A DNA stretch of 64,000 nucleotides from JAIBJN01 sp963847985 (GCA_963847985.1 CAWKBS010000009.1:310001-374000), one strand, 5' to 3'. Positions 9,546 to 21,467 are shown, numbered from the stretch's first letter. The notes: generated from the letters alone by a model not told the origin. Numbers and translations are program-made.

Positions 9546-10094
9546 CTACAGCCCGAGCTCGTCCGCATAGGCGCGCGCATAGACCTCCCGAGCCTCGAGG
9601 ACATTCTCGACGAACTCACGCGTCTCGGGGAAGGGAATGTCCTCGCGACCCTCCGCGAGCCACTCGTCGACGTTGGCCTGGCCGGCGTTGTACGCAGCGA
9701 GCGCGTGGCGCACGTCGCCGTACTTCCGCAGGAGCCGGCGGAGGTAGAAGGAGCCGTAGCGGACGTTGATCTCCGGGTCGTAGAGGTCGTCGACCTCGAA
9801 CCGGCTCCCGCCGGTGTTGAGCGCGATCCCCTGGGCCGTGCCCGGAAGAAGCTGCATCAGCCCGATGGCGCCCGACGACGAGCGCGCGTCCGGGTCGAAC
9901 TTGCTCTCGCGGTAGATGACCGCGGCGAGGAGAGCCGCGTCGAGGTCGTACTGATTCGCGTGCCCGCGGACGATGTGCTCGTACTCGAGCGGATAGCGCA
10001 GCCGCGCGTACCAGGACGGCTTCGTGTCCTCCACGTAGAAGAACCCGACCGCGAGTGCAGCCAGGAGCACGACGCCGCTGAGCACGAATCTCAT
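9546..10094 (-). CDS. Lytic transglycosylase (SLT domain)
   Basis: 182 aa, membrane-anchored by an N-terminal helix (FVLSGVVLLAALAVGFFYV). The catalytic SLT core has the conserved glutamate E63 in YRESKFDPDA, followed by SGAIGLMQLLPGTA and a NAGQANV motif. It would cleave peptidoglycan glycan strands to anhydro-muropeptides, probably at the outer face of the membrane. The ATG overlaps the coaE stop (ATGA, 10091-10094), so it is co-translated with coaE. Confidence 0.9.
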   Translation of the reverse strand: MRFVLSGVVLLAALAVGFFYVEDTKPSWYARLRYPLEYEHIVRGHANQYDLDAALLAAVIYRESKFDPDARSSSGAIGLMQLLPGTAQGIALNTGGSRFEVDDLYDPEINVRYGSFYLRRLLRKYGDVRHALAAYNAGQANVDEWLAEGREDIPFPETREFVENVLEAREVYARAYADELGL

Positions 10095-10685
10095 GCGCTG
10101 CTCTCCGAGAGCTTGGCGACGAGGCCGGACACGAACTCGTCCAGGTCGGCTTGCGAGCCGTCGTTCACGTAGACGAAGTCTGCCTTGGCGATCTTCTCGT
10201 CCTCTGGCACGAGCCGCTCCTCGCGCTCCCGCAGCGGGCCGATTCGACGGGAGATACGGACCTCCGGCGAGGCCGTCACGACGACGACCTTGTCGAACCG
10301 CGACTCGCCGCCGACCTCGTAGAGGAGGGGTACCTCGGTGACGCAGACGGCGGGCGGCTCGGGGAGCTCGGCCAGCTCTTCGCGCCAGGCCAGGTAACGG
10401 CCGACCACGCGAGGATGGAGCAGTTGCTCGAGCCACGTCAGGGAGGGCCGGTCGGCGAAGACGACGCTCCCGACCTTCGCGCGGTCGATCTCTCCGTCGC
10501 GGCCCGAGCACGCCTTCGCCGAAGCGCTCGACAACCGCTCGCTTCACCTCGGGGTCCTCCCGGAGCAGACGGTGCACGATCTCGTCGCTCGAGATGGTCG
10601 CGGCCCCGTGCCGGGCAAACGCGCGGAGCGCAGTCGACTTGCCGGCCCCGATCCCGCCCGTGATCGCTACGGCGACCGGGCGCTT
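10091..10685 (-). CDS. coaE: Dephospho-CoA kinase, one frame break, start uncertain
   Basis: Last step of coenzyme A synthesis: ATP-dependent phosphorylation of dephospho-CoA. The N-terminus has the P-loop ITGGIGAGKST and a downstream SSDEIVH. The C-terminal half shows HPRV, TEVPLLYE (CoA site) and SRRIGPL. The halves are in different frames; removing one base near 10513 (GGCCGCG) joins them. No ATG, GTG or TTG lies in frame close to the P-loop: the coding frame runs back into the end of rpsA. A CTG at 10703 or a missed start is possible, so the boundary given is the first clearly conserved part. Confidence 0.85.
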
Positions 10686-12279
10686 ACCGCGAGTCGTCTT
10701 CAGGCTCGCCGGGGGCCTCGTCCTCGGGGGCGGCCTCGTCCACGGACGGTGTCTCGTCGCCATCGGTCGCAACGGCCTCGGGGGCGGGCGGCTCCTCCTC
10801 GACCTGCTCCGCGGCCGGGGCTTCCTCGGCGGCGGGAGCCTCTTCCACGTCGACGGCCGGGGCCTCTTCCGCCTCGGCGGCCGGGGCCTCATCCACCTCG
10901 ACAACCTCGACCTCCACGACGTCGGCCTCGGCTTCGGGCTCGGGCTCGACGGCCGGAGCCTCTTCAACCTCGGCAGCCGGGGCCTCTTCCACCTCGGCAG
11001 CCGGGGCCTCTTCCACCTCGACAGCCTCGACCTCGGCGACGTCGGCCTCGGCTTCCGGCTCGACGGCGTCCGCCTCGACGGCCTCGCCCGCGACGAAGAC
11101 CTCCTCCGAGAGGCCGAGCTCGGGAGCCTCTCCGTCCACGCCGGGCCGCACCGACTCGCCTTCCTCGACGCGCTTGAGCGAGAGCGAGAGGCGCCGGCGC
11201 TCGGCGTCCATCTCGATGATCTTCGCGCGGAGGGTCTCGCCCTGCTGGACGACCTCGCGCGGGTTCTCGACGTGATGCGCGGCGAGCTCGGAGATGTGCA
11301 CGAGACCCTCGACGCCGGGGATGACCTCGACGAAGGCGCCGAAGGTGACGACCTTCGTCACGCGCCCCTCGACGACGTCGCCCTGCTGGTAGGTGTCGAT
11401 CACCTGCTGCCACGGGTCGGTCTGGGTCTGCTTGAGGCCGAGCGAGATCCGCTGGCGCTCGCGGTCGATGTCGAGCACCTTCACGCGCACCTCCTGCCCG
11501 ATCTCGAGGAGCTCGGACGGGTGGTTCACGTGGCTCCAGGAAAGCTCGGAGATGTGGATGAGGCCGTCGATGCCTTCGAGGTCGACGAAGGCGCCGAAGT
11601 CGACGATGTTGGAGATCGTGCCGGTGACGATGTCGCCCGGCGAGAGCCGGTCGAGGATCGCCTGACGCATCTCGCGCCGCTCCTCCTCCAGCACCGCGCG
11701 GCGCGAGAGGACGACGTTGTTGCGGCTGCGGTTCAGCTCGATCACCTTGCAGCGAAGCGTCTGGCTCATGAACTCGTCCAGGTCCTGGACGCGGCGGATG
11801 TCGACGAGCGACGCGGGCAGGAAGCCGCGCACGCCCAGGTCGAGGATCAGCCCGCCCTTGACGACCTCGATGACCGTGCCCTCGACGGGCTCGCCGCTTT
11901 CGGCGGCGCCCTCGATGCGCTTCCACGCCATCTCGAAGCGCGCCCGCTTCTTCGAAAGGATCAGCCGGCCCTCGGCGTCTTCCTTCGTCATCACGAGCGC
12001 GTCGATCTCGTCGCCGAGGTTGACCTCGTCCGCGGGGTTCACGGAGCGCCGGATGGACAGCTCCGAGACCGGGATGACGCCTTCCGACTTGTAGCCGATG
12101 TCGACGAGCACCTCGTCCTTGTCGACGCGCACGACCTTGCCGCGCACGACCTCCCCCTCGTTGATCACGGGGAAGGTGCTGTCGTAGTCGGGGATCAGCT
12201 CGCCGTCCGGACCACGGGTCCAGACGCCGTCATCGGTCTGCGGGATGTCTGCTTCGGTGGTCGTGTCGTTCGAAACCAT
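10684..12279 (-). CDS. rpsA: 30S ribosomal protein S1
   Basis: 531 aa. Four S1 RNA-binding domains at about residues 40-110, 125-195, 212-282 and 297-367 (for example ISELSWSHVNHPSE and ISELAAHHVENPRE). They bind mRNA and the 30S subunit for initiation. A C-terminal tail of about 160 residues, acidic and rich in Glu/Ala/Pro/Val, replaces the extra S1 domains found in proteobacteria. The reading frame is clean even though neighbours are broken. A perfect TATAAT lies 12 bases before the ATG. Confidence 0.95.
   Translation of the reverse strand: MVSNDTTTEADIPQTDDGVWTRGPDGELIPDYDSTFPVINEGEVVRGKVVRVDKDEVLVDIGYKSEGVIPVSELSIRRSVNPADEVNLGDEIDALVMTKEDAEGRLILSKKRARFEMAWKRIEGAAESGEPVEGTVIEVVKGGLILDLGVRGFLPASLVDIRRVQDLDEFMSQTLRCKVIELNRSRNNVVLSRRAVLEEERREMRQAILDRLSPGDIVTGTISNIVDFGAFVDLEGIDGLIHISELSWSHVNHPSELLEIGQEVRVKVLDIDRERQRISLGLKQTQTDPWQQVIDTYQQGDVVEGRVTKVVTFGAFVEVIPGVEGLVHISELAAHHVENPREVVQQGETLRAKIIEMDAERRRLSLSLKRVEEGESVRPGVDGEAPELGLSEEVFVAGEAVEADAVEPEAEADVAEVEAVEVEEAPAAEVEEAPAAEVEEAPAVEPEPEAEADVVEVEVVEVDEAPAAEAEEAPAVDVEEAPAAEEAPAAEQVEEEPPAPEAVATDGDETPSVDEAAPEDEAPGEPEDDSR
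10790..11060 (-). repeat. Short tandem repeats encoding the S1 acidic tail
   Basis: The end of rpsA has imperfect 24-base units encoding EEAPAAEV-like octapeptides. At least three near-identical copies lie at about 10975-11030, with degenerate copies on either side. The tail is likely disordered and negatively charged. The copy number could vary between strains by slippage. Confidence 0.6.
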
Positions 12280-12291
12280 GCGGGATCGCGC

Positions 12292-12297
12292 ATTATA
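12292..12297 (-). promoter_or_regulatory. -10 box of rpsA
   Basis: Perfect TATAAT on the minus strand, 12 bases before the rpsA ATG. It implies a 5' leader of only a few bases. No convincing -35 hexamer. The divergent gene starts at 12309. Confidence 0.6.
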
Positions 12298-12308
12298 GCC
12301 AGCACTCC

Positions 12309-13313
12309 GTGAAAGGCCGCGACCTCCTCATCCTGGCTGCAGTGCTGCTCGTCATCGGCTTCGCCGTGGCGGATTCGCTGCGCTCGGACGAGACGCGCGT
12401 CGAGTCACGGCCGACGACGAGCGGCCCGGGGGAAGCGCCGACGGACACCGCACCTGCAGAGGAAGACGACCTCGGCCGGGAGTTCTTCCCGACCGTCAGC
12501 GGGGCGCCGGGCTCGATCGTGCTGGCCCAGACGGGCTCCTGCGCCGTCCGGGAGTTCGACCTGCCGACCGGGCTCGAGCTGCCGAACGTCGTCGAGCGCT
12601 CGACCTGCGAGCTCTGGGCCGCTCCGGTCACCGCCAAGGTGGCCGTCGGAATCGGGGACCAGGTGGGCGACGCCGTTCCGTTCCGCTTCGTCGACCTCGG
12701 CCGGCCCAATCGAGACCTGGGGAGCTCGGAGGCCGCCTTCGGCTTCCTCATCTGGAGTCGGGACGGCCAGCGCGCAGCCTGGTGCAACCGACGGCTCGAG
12801 GGGATCGACCTCGAGCTGGGCGGCACCCGCCGCCGGCTGACCGACTGCCCGGCGGCCTACACGCCGGACGGCGAGATCGCCTATGCGCTGGGCGACCGGC
12901 TCGTCGTCGAGGACCGCGAGGTGCTGCAGGCGTCGGGCGGCATCACCCGCGTGCACTACGGCACCGACGACTCCGTGGCCCTCGTGATCGAGGGCGTGCG
13001 GATCGAGCGCTACGTCGGAGGCCGCCTCGCGGAGGCCCTCGACCTGCCCGAACGGTTCCAGGGCCGCCTCCCCGAGCTCTCGCCCGACAACTGCTCGGCG
13101 GCTTTCCGCGCCGGCGACCGCATTCGCATCCTCGACGTCGGCTGCTCGCGCTACGGCGGCCAGTCGTACCGCGGCCACGTCGCCTCGTGGGCCCCGGACG
13201 GGGCCTGGCTCGCGGTCGGCGGCGCCGACACGGTCACCTTCGTCAACCTCCCGACCGGGGAGACGGTCGAGTGGCCCATCGGCGCCGCCCAGCTCATCTG
13301 GCGCCGCTCCTAG
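12309..13313 (+). CDS. Membrane-anchored WD40/TolB-like beta-propeller protein
   Basis: 334 aa from a GTG start. One N-terminal transmembrane helix (LLILAAVLLVIGFAVA), then a Pro/Thr/Ala/Glu-rich linker. The extracytoplasmic domain has propeller-like repeats containing WSRDGQRAAW, TPDGEIAYALGD, SPDNCSAAF and WAPDGAWLAVGG, similar to TolB/WD40-type blades. Several cysteines occur in pairs. Function unknown; probably a binding or sensing module on the outer membrane face. Divergent from rpsA, with 29 bases between starts. Confidence 0.72.
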   Translation: MKGRDLLILAAVLLVIGFAVADSLRSDETRVESRPTTSGPGEAPTDTAPAEEDDLGREFFPTVSGAPGSIVLAQTGSCAVREFDLPTGLELPNVVERSTCELWAAPVTAKVAVGIGDQVGDAVPFRFVDLGRPNRDLGSSEAAFGFLIWSRDGQRAAWCNRRLEGIDLELGGTRRRLTDCPAAYTPDGEIAYALGDRLVVEDREVLQASGGITRVHYGTDDSVALVIEGVRIERYVGGRLAEALDLPERFQGRLPELSPDNCSAAFRAGDRIRILDVGCSRYGGQSYRGHVASWAPDGAWLAVGGADTVTFVNLPTGETVEWPIGAAQLIWRRS

Positions 13314-13373
13314 CCGGCGCTCGGCGCGAATCCCAGGCACGGACGTGTCGGTGGCTCCGCGCGAGGCAGGTCG

Positions 13374-15942
13374 TCAGGACTTCGCTTCGTTCCAGTCGTC
13401 GCCCACGCCGACGTCGACCGCCAGCTCGGGGTCGAGCGGATAGGCGCCGCACATCTCCTCGCGCACCAGATCGCGAACGGCCGACGTCTCCACCTCCGGC
13501 ACCTCCAGCAGCAGCTCGTCGTGCACCTGGAGGACGAGCCGGGCGGCGCGGCCCTCCTCGCGCAGGCGCCGGTGGATGGAGACCATGGCCGCCTTGATCA
13601 CGTCGGCCGCGGTGCCCTGCATCACGAAGTTGACCGCGAGCCGCTCGCCGAAGCCGCGGGTCTGGCGGTTCCGGGCCTTCAGCTCCGGCACCGGCCGGCG
13701 GCGGCCGAGGAGCGTCGTCGCGTACCCGTCGCGCTCGGCCTGCTCGATCGTCCGCTGGATGAAGTCCTGGACGTGCGGGAAGCGCGCCAGGTACGTGTCG
13801 ATGTACGTCTGCGCGTCCTCGCGCGGGATGCCGAGGTTCTCCGAGAGCCCGAACGCGGAGATGCCGTAGATGATCCCGAAGTTGACCATCTTGGCCACGT
13901 TCCGCTCGTCCTTCGTCAGCCCGGCGCGCTCCTTGCCGAGCACCTCCGCCGCCGTGGCCGAGTGGATGTCCTCGCCGGCGGCGAACGCCTCTCGCAGCTT
14001 CGGCTCCCCGGAGACGTGCGCCAGGATGCGCAGCTCGACCTGGGAGTAGTCGGCCGAGAGGAGCCGGAACCCGGGCTCGGCCACGAACGCGCTGCGGATC
14101 TCCCGCCCCAGCTCCGTCCTGATCGGGATGGCCTGCAGGTTCGGGTTGGAGGTCGAGAGGCGGCCCGTCGAGGCGACCGCCTGGTTGAAGTGCGTGTGCA
14201 GCCGGCCGTCCTCGGGTGAGATCAGGCTCGGCAACGGCTCCAGGTAGGTGTTCAGGAGCTTCGAGTACTCGCGCCATTCCTCGATCACGTCGACGATCTC
14301 GTGCTCGTCGCGAATCGAGCGCAGCACGCGCGCGTCGGTCGAGTAGCCGGTCTTGCCCTTGCGCCCGGCGGTGAGCCCGAGCACCTCGAAGAGGATGCGC
14401 GCCACCTGCTGGGTCGAGCCGAGCATGAACTCCTCGCCCGCAAGCTCGTGGGCCCGGGCCTCGAGCTCCTCGACGCGCTCCGCCAGCCGGGCCGTGATCT
14501 CCCCCATCCGGTACGTGTCGATGCGGACGCCCACATCCTCCATCGCGGCGAGCACGCCGCTCAACGGCAGCTCGACCGTGCGGTAGAGCGGGTCGAGCCC
14601 GCGCTCGGCGATGCGCGCGCGGAGCTGCGGGTCGAGACGAAGCGTCGCCGCGGCGTGTCGGACCAGGGCGGCCGTCTCGTCTTCCGCGACCGGCGTCGGT
14701 ACGAGCTCGACCCCGTACTCGGCAGCCAGGTCGTCCAGGAGGTACGACGACCGACCGGGGTCGATCAGGTAGGCCATCAGGAGCGTGTCGTCGACCGCTT
14801 CGAGCCGCGCCGCCTTGGCGTCGTGGAGGACGAGGGCGGCATCCTGGAGCCGCGCGGCCAGCTCGCGGCTCCAGGAGCCGACGACGACCTCCTCCCCGTC
14901 GCGCGCCAGCGCGAAACGATCGTCGGCCACCGCCAGCGCCGCCGGGCCGACGACGGCCTCGAGCTCGCCCTCCCGCCAGGGCACGTCCACGCCGGCCACC
15001 TCGACGGCGGCCGCCGGCAGCGCCTCGTCGAGGTCGTCCACCCGGCCGAGGAGGTTCCTGAACTCGAAGCGGCGGAAGATCTCCTTGAGCTGCGAGCGGT
15101 CCGGCGGCGCCAGCACGAGCTGCGGCGGGATCGACGTCGAGCTGGAGGTCCCGGCGCATCGTGGCCAGCTCCTTCGACGACCGTGCCTGCTCGGCGTGCT
15201 CGCGCAGCGACTTCGCCCGCGCGGGCGAGAGCTCGTCCACGTGCTCGAGCACCGCCTCGAGCGAGCCGTACTGCGCGACGAGCTGCCCGGCGGTCTTGTC
15301 CCCGATCCCGGGGACGCCCGGGATGTTGTCGGACGTGTCGCCCTTGAGCCCGATGAAGTCGGGCACCTGTGCAGGCGAGACGCCGTAGCGCGCGAGCACG
15401 CGGTCGGGCGTGTAGACGTGGACGTCGGCGACGCCGCGCGGCGTCATCATCAGGCAGACGTTGTCCGTGCAGAGCTGGAAGGCGTCGCGGTCGGTCGAGA
15501 CGACGCAGGTCTTCACCCCGGCCTCGTCGGCCCGCGTCGCGAGCGTGGCGATGACGTCGTCGGCCTCCCAGCCCTCGAACTCGAGGTTGACGTAGCCGAA
15601 GGCCTCCACGATCGGCCGCAGGTGCGGGAACTGCTCGCGGAGGAGGTCGGGCATCGGCCGCCGGTCGACCTTGTAGTCCGCGTCGAGCTCCTTGCGGTGC
15701 ACCGGGCTCGTGTCCCACGCCACCGCCACGCCCTTCGGCCGGTAGTCCGAGAGCAGCTTGAAGAGCATGTTCGTGAAGCCCAGGAGCGCGTTCGTGGGGA
15801 AGCCCTCGGTGGTCGCCAGCTCCTCCGGGAGGGCGAAGTACGCGCGGTACGCGAGGTTGTTGCCGTCGACGAGGAAGAGCTCGGACGCGCGCGCGGGCGC
15901 GTCGTCGACCTGGAGCTCGGCCCCGGTCAGCGTCTTGGGCAT
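13374..15942 (-). CDS. polA: DNA polymerase I, one frame break
   Basis: Repair and Okazaki-fragment polymerase, about 855 aa after repair. The N-terminal 5' nuclease domain has LFLVDGNNLAYRAY, EADDVIATLA, DRDAFQL and GDTSDNIPGVPGIGDKTA. The middle 3'-5' exonuclease-like domain appears degenerate. The polymerase domain has TGRLSTSNPNLQAIP, SADYSQVELRILAH (motif A), RNVAKMVNFGIIYG (motif B) and VLQVHDELLLEVP (motif C). One base must be removed near 15127 (CCC for CC) to join the two frames. A TAGAGT -10 box lies 6 bases before the ATG, so the mRNA is likely leaderless. Confidence 0.95.
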
Positions 15943-15948
15943 GCGGAC

Positions 15949-15954
15949 ACTCTA
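15949..15954 (-). promoter_or_regulatory. -10 box of polA (leaderless)
   Basis: TAGAGT on the minus strand, 6 bases before the polA ATG; no ribosome-binding site between. Confidence 0.45.
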
Positions 15955-15983
15955 TGCCGCGCGCCCGGGCGTCTCCGGAGGCC

Positions 15984-16798
15984 CTACTCCTCGCCGAGGT
16001 AGGCCTTGCGGACCTGCTCGTTCTTGGCGAGCACCTTGGCGTCGTCGGACAGGGCGATGTGGCCCGTCTCCATGACGTAGCCGCGGTTCGCGACGTCGAG
16101 CGCCATGAGCGCGTTCTGCTCGACGAGCAGGATCGGCGTGCCCTGCTGGTTGATCTCGACGACGATCTCGAAGATCTTCTCGACGAAGATCGGGGCGAGG
16201 CCCATCGAGGGCTCGTCGAGCATGAGCAGCTGCGGGCGGGCCATGAGCGCGCGGCCCATCGCGACCATCTGCTGCTCGCCGCCGGAGAGCGTCCCCGCCT
16301 TCTGCGTCTTGCGCTCGTTCAGGCGCGGGAAGAGCTCGTAGACGCGCTCGAGGTCGGCCTTGAACTCCGAGCGGTCGGTGCGCTGGAACGCCCCCATCTC
16401 GAGGTTCTCGAGGACGCTCATGCGCGGGAAGAGCTTGCGGCCCTCCGGGCGACTGCGCCACGCCCATGCCGACGATGTTGTGGGGCGCCTCGCCGGTGAT
16501 GTTCTTGCCCTTGAACGTGATCGTGCCCTTGCGCGGGCGGTTGAGGCCGTTGATGGAGCGGAGCGTCGTCGACTTTCCGGCGCCGTTGGCGCCGATCAGC
16601 GTGACGATCTCGCCCTCGCGCACCTGGATGGAGATGCCCTTGAGCGCGTGGATGGAGCCGTAGTACGTGTGGATGTCGTCGACGTCGAGGATGACGCCGT
16701 CGCCGCCCGCGCGCGGCGCAGGCGTCGCCTGCGGCGCCGGCTGCTCCGGCGCCTGCTGCGGCTGGTCCGCCTGCAGGGCTGCTCGGGGGGACGCTCAC
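15984..16798 (-). CDS. livF: Branched-chain amino-acid ABC transporter ATP-binding protein LivF, frame breaks
   Basis: One of two ATPases energising LivHM. Walker A GANGAGKST, signature LSGGEQQMVAMGRAL, Walker B LLMLDEPSMGLAP, H-loop LLVEQNA. The likely GTG at 16798 overlaps the livG stop (GTGA). It is in frame only after removing one C from the six-C run near 16787; a second single-base excess near 16446 separates the VAQSP and EGRKLFPRM parts. An unusual Gln/Pro/Ala-rich N-terminal extension of about 35 residues precedes the usual VILDVDDIHTYYGS start. Confidence 0.88.
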
Positions 16799-17580
16799 GA
16801 TGCCGCTCCTGTCGTCGCCGCCTTGCCGAGGTACGCCTCGATCACCCGCTCGTCCTTCTGGATCTCCTGCGGGAGGCCCTCGGCGATCTTCTCGCCGTAG
16901 TCGAGAACGGTGACGCGGTCGGAGATGCCCATGACGACCTTCATGTCGTGCTCGATCATGAGCACGGTCAGCCCCTGCTCCTCGCGGAGCTTGCCCACGA
17001 ACTGAGTGAACGTCGCCGACTCCTGCGGGTTCATGCCGGCCGTCGGCTCGTCGAGGAGGAGCAGCTTCGGGTCGGTGGCGAGCGCGCGCGCCACCTCGAG
17101 CCGGCGCTGGTCGCCGTACGGAAGGTTGCGCGCGAGCGTGTCGTCGCGGTTCTTGAGCCCGCAGAACTCGAGCAGCTCGCGGGCGGATTCGTGCGCTTCG
17201 GCCTCCTCGCGGCGCACCCGCGGCAGCCCGAAGATGGAGCCGAGGACCCCGCCCTTGAGGCGATGGTGCATCCCGACGAGGACGTTCTCGAGGGAGGTCA
17301 TGTACTCGAAGAGACGGATGTTCTGGAAGGTCCGGCCGACGCCGAGCTTCGTGATCATGTGCGGCGGCTGGCCGGTCACGTCCTGGTCGTCGAAGACGAT
17401 GAGGCCCTCGGTCGGCTTGTAGACGCCGGTGAGCATGTTGAAGAAGGTCGTCTTGCCGGCGCCGTTCGGGCCGATCAGGCTGACGATCGAGCCCTGCGGG
17501 ATGACGAAGTCGACGTCGTTGACGGCGACGAGTCCGCCGAACTCCTTCCGCACCTGCTGGCGCGACGAGCAGGTCGGCCA

Positions 17581-17581
<1 letters not shown>
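16795..17581 (-). CDS. livG: Branched-chain amino-acid ABC transporter ATP-binding protein LivG, one frame break
   Basis: Walker A GPNGAGKTT, signature NLPYGDQRRLEVARAL, Walker B LLLLDEPTAGMNP, H-loop MIEHDMKVV. The GTG at 17581 shares one base with the livM stop and gives MADLLVA. One extra base near 17562 separates this from the long clean frame beginning VRKEFGGLVAVNDV. Pairs with LivF to power LivHM. Confidence 0.9.
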
Positions 17582-18821
<1,240 letters not shown>

Positions 18822-18822
<1 letters not shown>

Positions 18823-19882
18823 CAGGCGCCCTCGGGGGTCCGCTCGCCGAGGAGGCCCTCGGGGCGGAAGACGAGGATGGCGATGAGGATCCCGAACACG
18901 ATCGACCGCGTCCAGTCGCTGCCGGGCACGCCGATCGAGAGGCCCTCGTTGAACGCCTGGATGAACCCGATCAGCAGGCCGCCCAGCGTGGCGCCGGCGA
19001 GGTTGCCGATGCCGCCGAGCACGGCCGCCGTGAACGCGATCAGCCCCAGCTCGAAGCCTGTGTCGTACCGCATCTGGAACTGGAGCAGGTAGAGCACGCC
19101 CGCGGCGCCCGCCAGGGAGCCGGCGAGCAGGAACGTGAACGAGATCGTGCGGTTGACGTTGATGCCCATCATCGCGGCGGCGTCCTGGTCCTGCGCCGTC
19201 GCCCGCATCGCCTTGCCCTGCTTCGTGGAGCGCACGAGCCAGGTGAGGATCAGGAGCACCGGGATCGTGATCAGCACCACCCACGAGCTTGTTCCAGCTC
19301 ATGGAGACGCCGCCGATCGTGAAGGCGGGCTCGCGTCGAGATGAGCGGCGGCGCGCTCCGATAGTTCACGTCGTAGAGCGCGAGCGAGATGTTCTGCACG
19401 ATGAAGGACATCCCGACCGCGCTGATCAGCATCGTCAGGCGAGGCTGGCTGCGAAGCCTGCGGTAGCCGAGGAGACTCGATGGTCGACGTTGATGCTCGC
19501 CCCGAAGAGCCATCGTCAGCACGATCGTCCCCAGGAGCCCGGCGGCGATCACGACGACCGCCTCGTTCCCGCTGAGGTCGAAGAGGCGAGATCATGATCG
19601 AGCTGGCGATCGAGCCCGCAGAGCGCGAAGACGTCGCCGTGCGCGAAGTTGATCAGCTGCAGGATCCCGTAGACGAGCGTGTAGCCGAGTGCCACGAGCG
19701 CGTACACCGAGCCGGTCGTCAGGCCGATCAGCGCGACGTTGATGAACTGCTCGGGATCGTCGATCAGGTTGACGAGCAGGATCAGAACGATCCCGACGAC
19801 GAACAGGAGCCCGATGATCGAGAGCACGTCCGGCCGCTTGCGCCGGGTCCGGGAGTCGCTCCTTGCCTACATCGACTGTCAT
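18822..19882 (-). CDS. livH: Branched-chain amino-acid ABC transporter permease LivH, many frame breaks
   Basis: Partner permease to LivM. Parts seen: MTVDVG start at 19882, hydrophobic LSIIGLLFVVGIVLILLV, the family block GSVYALVALGYTLVYGILQLINFAHGD, LTMLISAVGMSFIVQNISL, and the C-terminal GGIGNLAGATLGGLLIGFIQ with a final SIVFGILIAILVFRPEGLLGE. At least eight single-base excesses between about 19270 and 19850 break it, the densest cluster in the window. No strong ribosome-binding site before the ATG; translation is probably helped by the rest of the operon. Confidence 0.82.
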
Positions 19883-19902
19883 CGGGTGAAGCCCTGCAGA
19901 GA

Positions 19903-19936
19903 GATCTGGGGGAGGGCCGAAGCCCTCCCCCAGATC
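19903..19936 (-). terminator. Strong hairpin between livK and livH
   Basis: Perfect 15-bp inverted repeat (GATCTGGGGGAGGGC and its complement) with loop CGAA. It lies 16 bases after the livK stop and 20 bases before the livH ATG. No T run follows on the minus strand, so it is more likely an attenuating or 3'-stabilising hairpin that makes the binding protein more abundant than the permeases. Confidence 0.7.
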
Positions 19937-19952
19937 GTCACGACATAGGACG

Positions 19953-21357
19953 TTAGCTGCCCCTCGCAGCGTTGACGACATCCTCCTGCGGTGAGAAGAC
20001 GGTCTCGGGAACGAGCTCCTCCTCACCGACGAAGATCGTGAAGCCGACGACCGCACCGCTCGCGAGCGCCGGGTCGCCGCCCTCGTTGAACGTGAAGTCG
20101 CCGAGGAAGCCGCCGGTGCACCTCGGTCGCGAACATCGCGTCGATGACTCCCTGCGCGCGTGTAGTCGGAGTTCGCGATCGCGTCGAGCAGGATCTGCGC
20201 GGCCTGTGCGCCGTAGATCGGCGTACGGGTCGACCGGATCGCCGCCGAGCGTCGGCTCGAACTCCGCGATGAACTCCTGCGCCGAGCCCGTGAACTCGTC
20301 GACGGGGACGCCGGCGACCGAGAAGAAGGCGCCGCGCGTGTTCTCCACGCCGGCCTCGTCGATCGTCTGCTGCGTCGTGAAGCCGTCAGGCATGTACAGC
20401 TTCACGGTCTCGTTGTCGCCCAGGACCTTGACCTTGTCCTTGATGACCTGGGCGCCGTTCTCGTCGATCAGGCCGCCGAGGAAGACGCCGTCCGCCCCGG
20501 AGTCCTTGATCTTGTTCATGAGCGCCTCGTAGTTCGAGGCCTTCGGATCCCACGCGTCGAAGCCGACGACCTCGATGCCGAGGTGCTCGGCCGCGCCGCG
20601 CGTGTTCGTCGCGACGCCGAGGCCGTAGGCCTCCTTGTCGTTGAGGATGTACAGCTTCGTCGTGCCCTGCCCCTGCATGAACTCGGCGAGGGCCGCGCCC
20701 TGGTAGGCGTCATGGGCGACGACGCGGGTGTAGTTGCGGGTGCCGGCCGGGTAGTACTTGTCCGGCTCGTCGTCCGCACAGCCCGGCCCGCCCTCCGTCA
20801 GGCAGACGTACGTGTTCGCCGGCGAGATCATGGCGAGCACCGCCGCCCGGCGCCTGGTTGAGCACCGGGATGATGATCGCGGCGCAGCCCGAGTTGAACG
20901 TGCCGATGAGGCCGATCATGCTCTGGTTCTCGGCGTACGCGTTCGCGTTCTGGCTGCACTTGCCCGGATCCCACTTACCGGCCTGGGCCGTCGAGTCGTC
21001 GCACGACTGGTAGCCGACGTTGACCGCACCGGCCTTCCAGCCGTTCGTGGCCAGGACCTGCTGGATCGCGCCGACCATCTGCAGGGTCTGCGTCCGCGAG
21101 GACCCCTGCAGCGGCAGGTCGGAGGCGATGATCACCTGCGGCTCGCCTTCGCCCTCGTACTCGACGTCGGTGCACGATGCCGACGGAAGCGGCGTGACGG
21201 GCGGAAGCTCGGGAGCTGCCTCCGTCGTGTCCTCGCCACCCGTCTCAGCCGGAGCCGGCTCCGTCGAGTCGTCGTCGTCACCGCCGCAGCCAACTGCCGC
21301 GAAGGCGAACACGCCGACCAGCAGCACGAGTAACGCCAAAATCGTCCTTCGTTTCAC
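19953..21357 (-). CDS. livK: Branched-chain amino-acid ABC transporter substrate-binding lipoprotein, several frame breaks
   Basis: Periplasmic-binding-protein type I fold. GTG start at 21357 with GAGGAGGAG just upstream. The signal peptide ends at a lipobox (FAAVGCGG), followed by an acidic Asp/Glu/Thr/Pro linker. Diagnostic parts: IASDLPLQGSSRTQTLQMV, MIGLIGTFNSGCAAIIIPVLNQA, ISPANTYV, KLYILNDKEAYGLGVA, FDAWDPKASNYEALM and GVFLGGLIDENGAQVIK. Four single-base excesses (about 20849, 20218, 20165 and 20121) must be removed. First gene of livKHMGF. Confidence 0.88.
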
Positions 21358-21467
21358 TACTCCTCCTCTTCGCCCGATTCCTGTTTCGGCGCTGCGCCCG
21401 GCAGGCACCGTCAGAAGGTGCCCGCGATTATGAACCTGGATTCAACGCCCTTGCAACCCCCTGCCGA

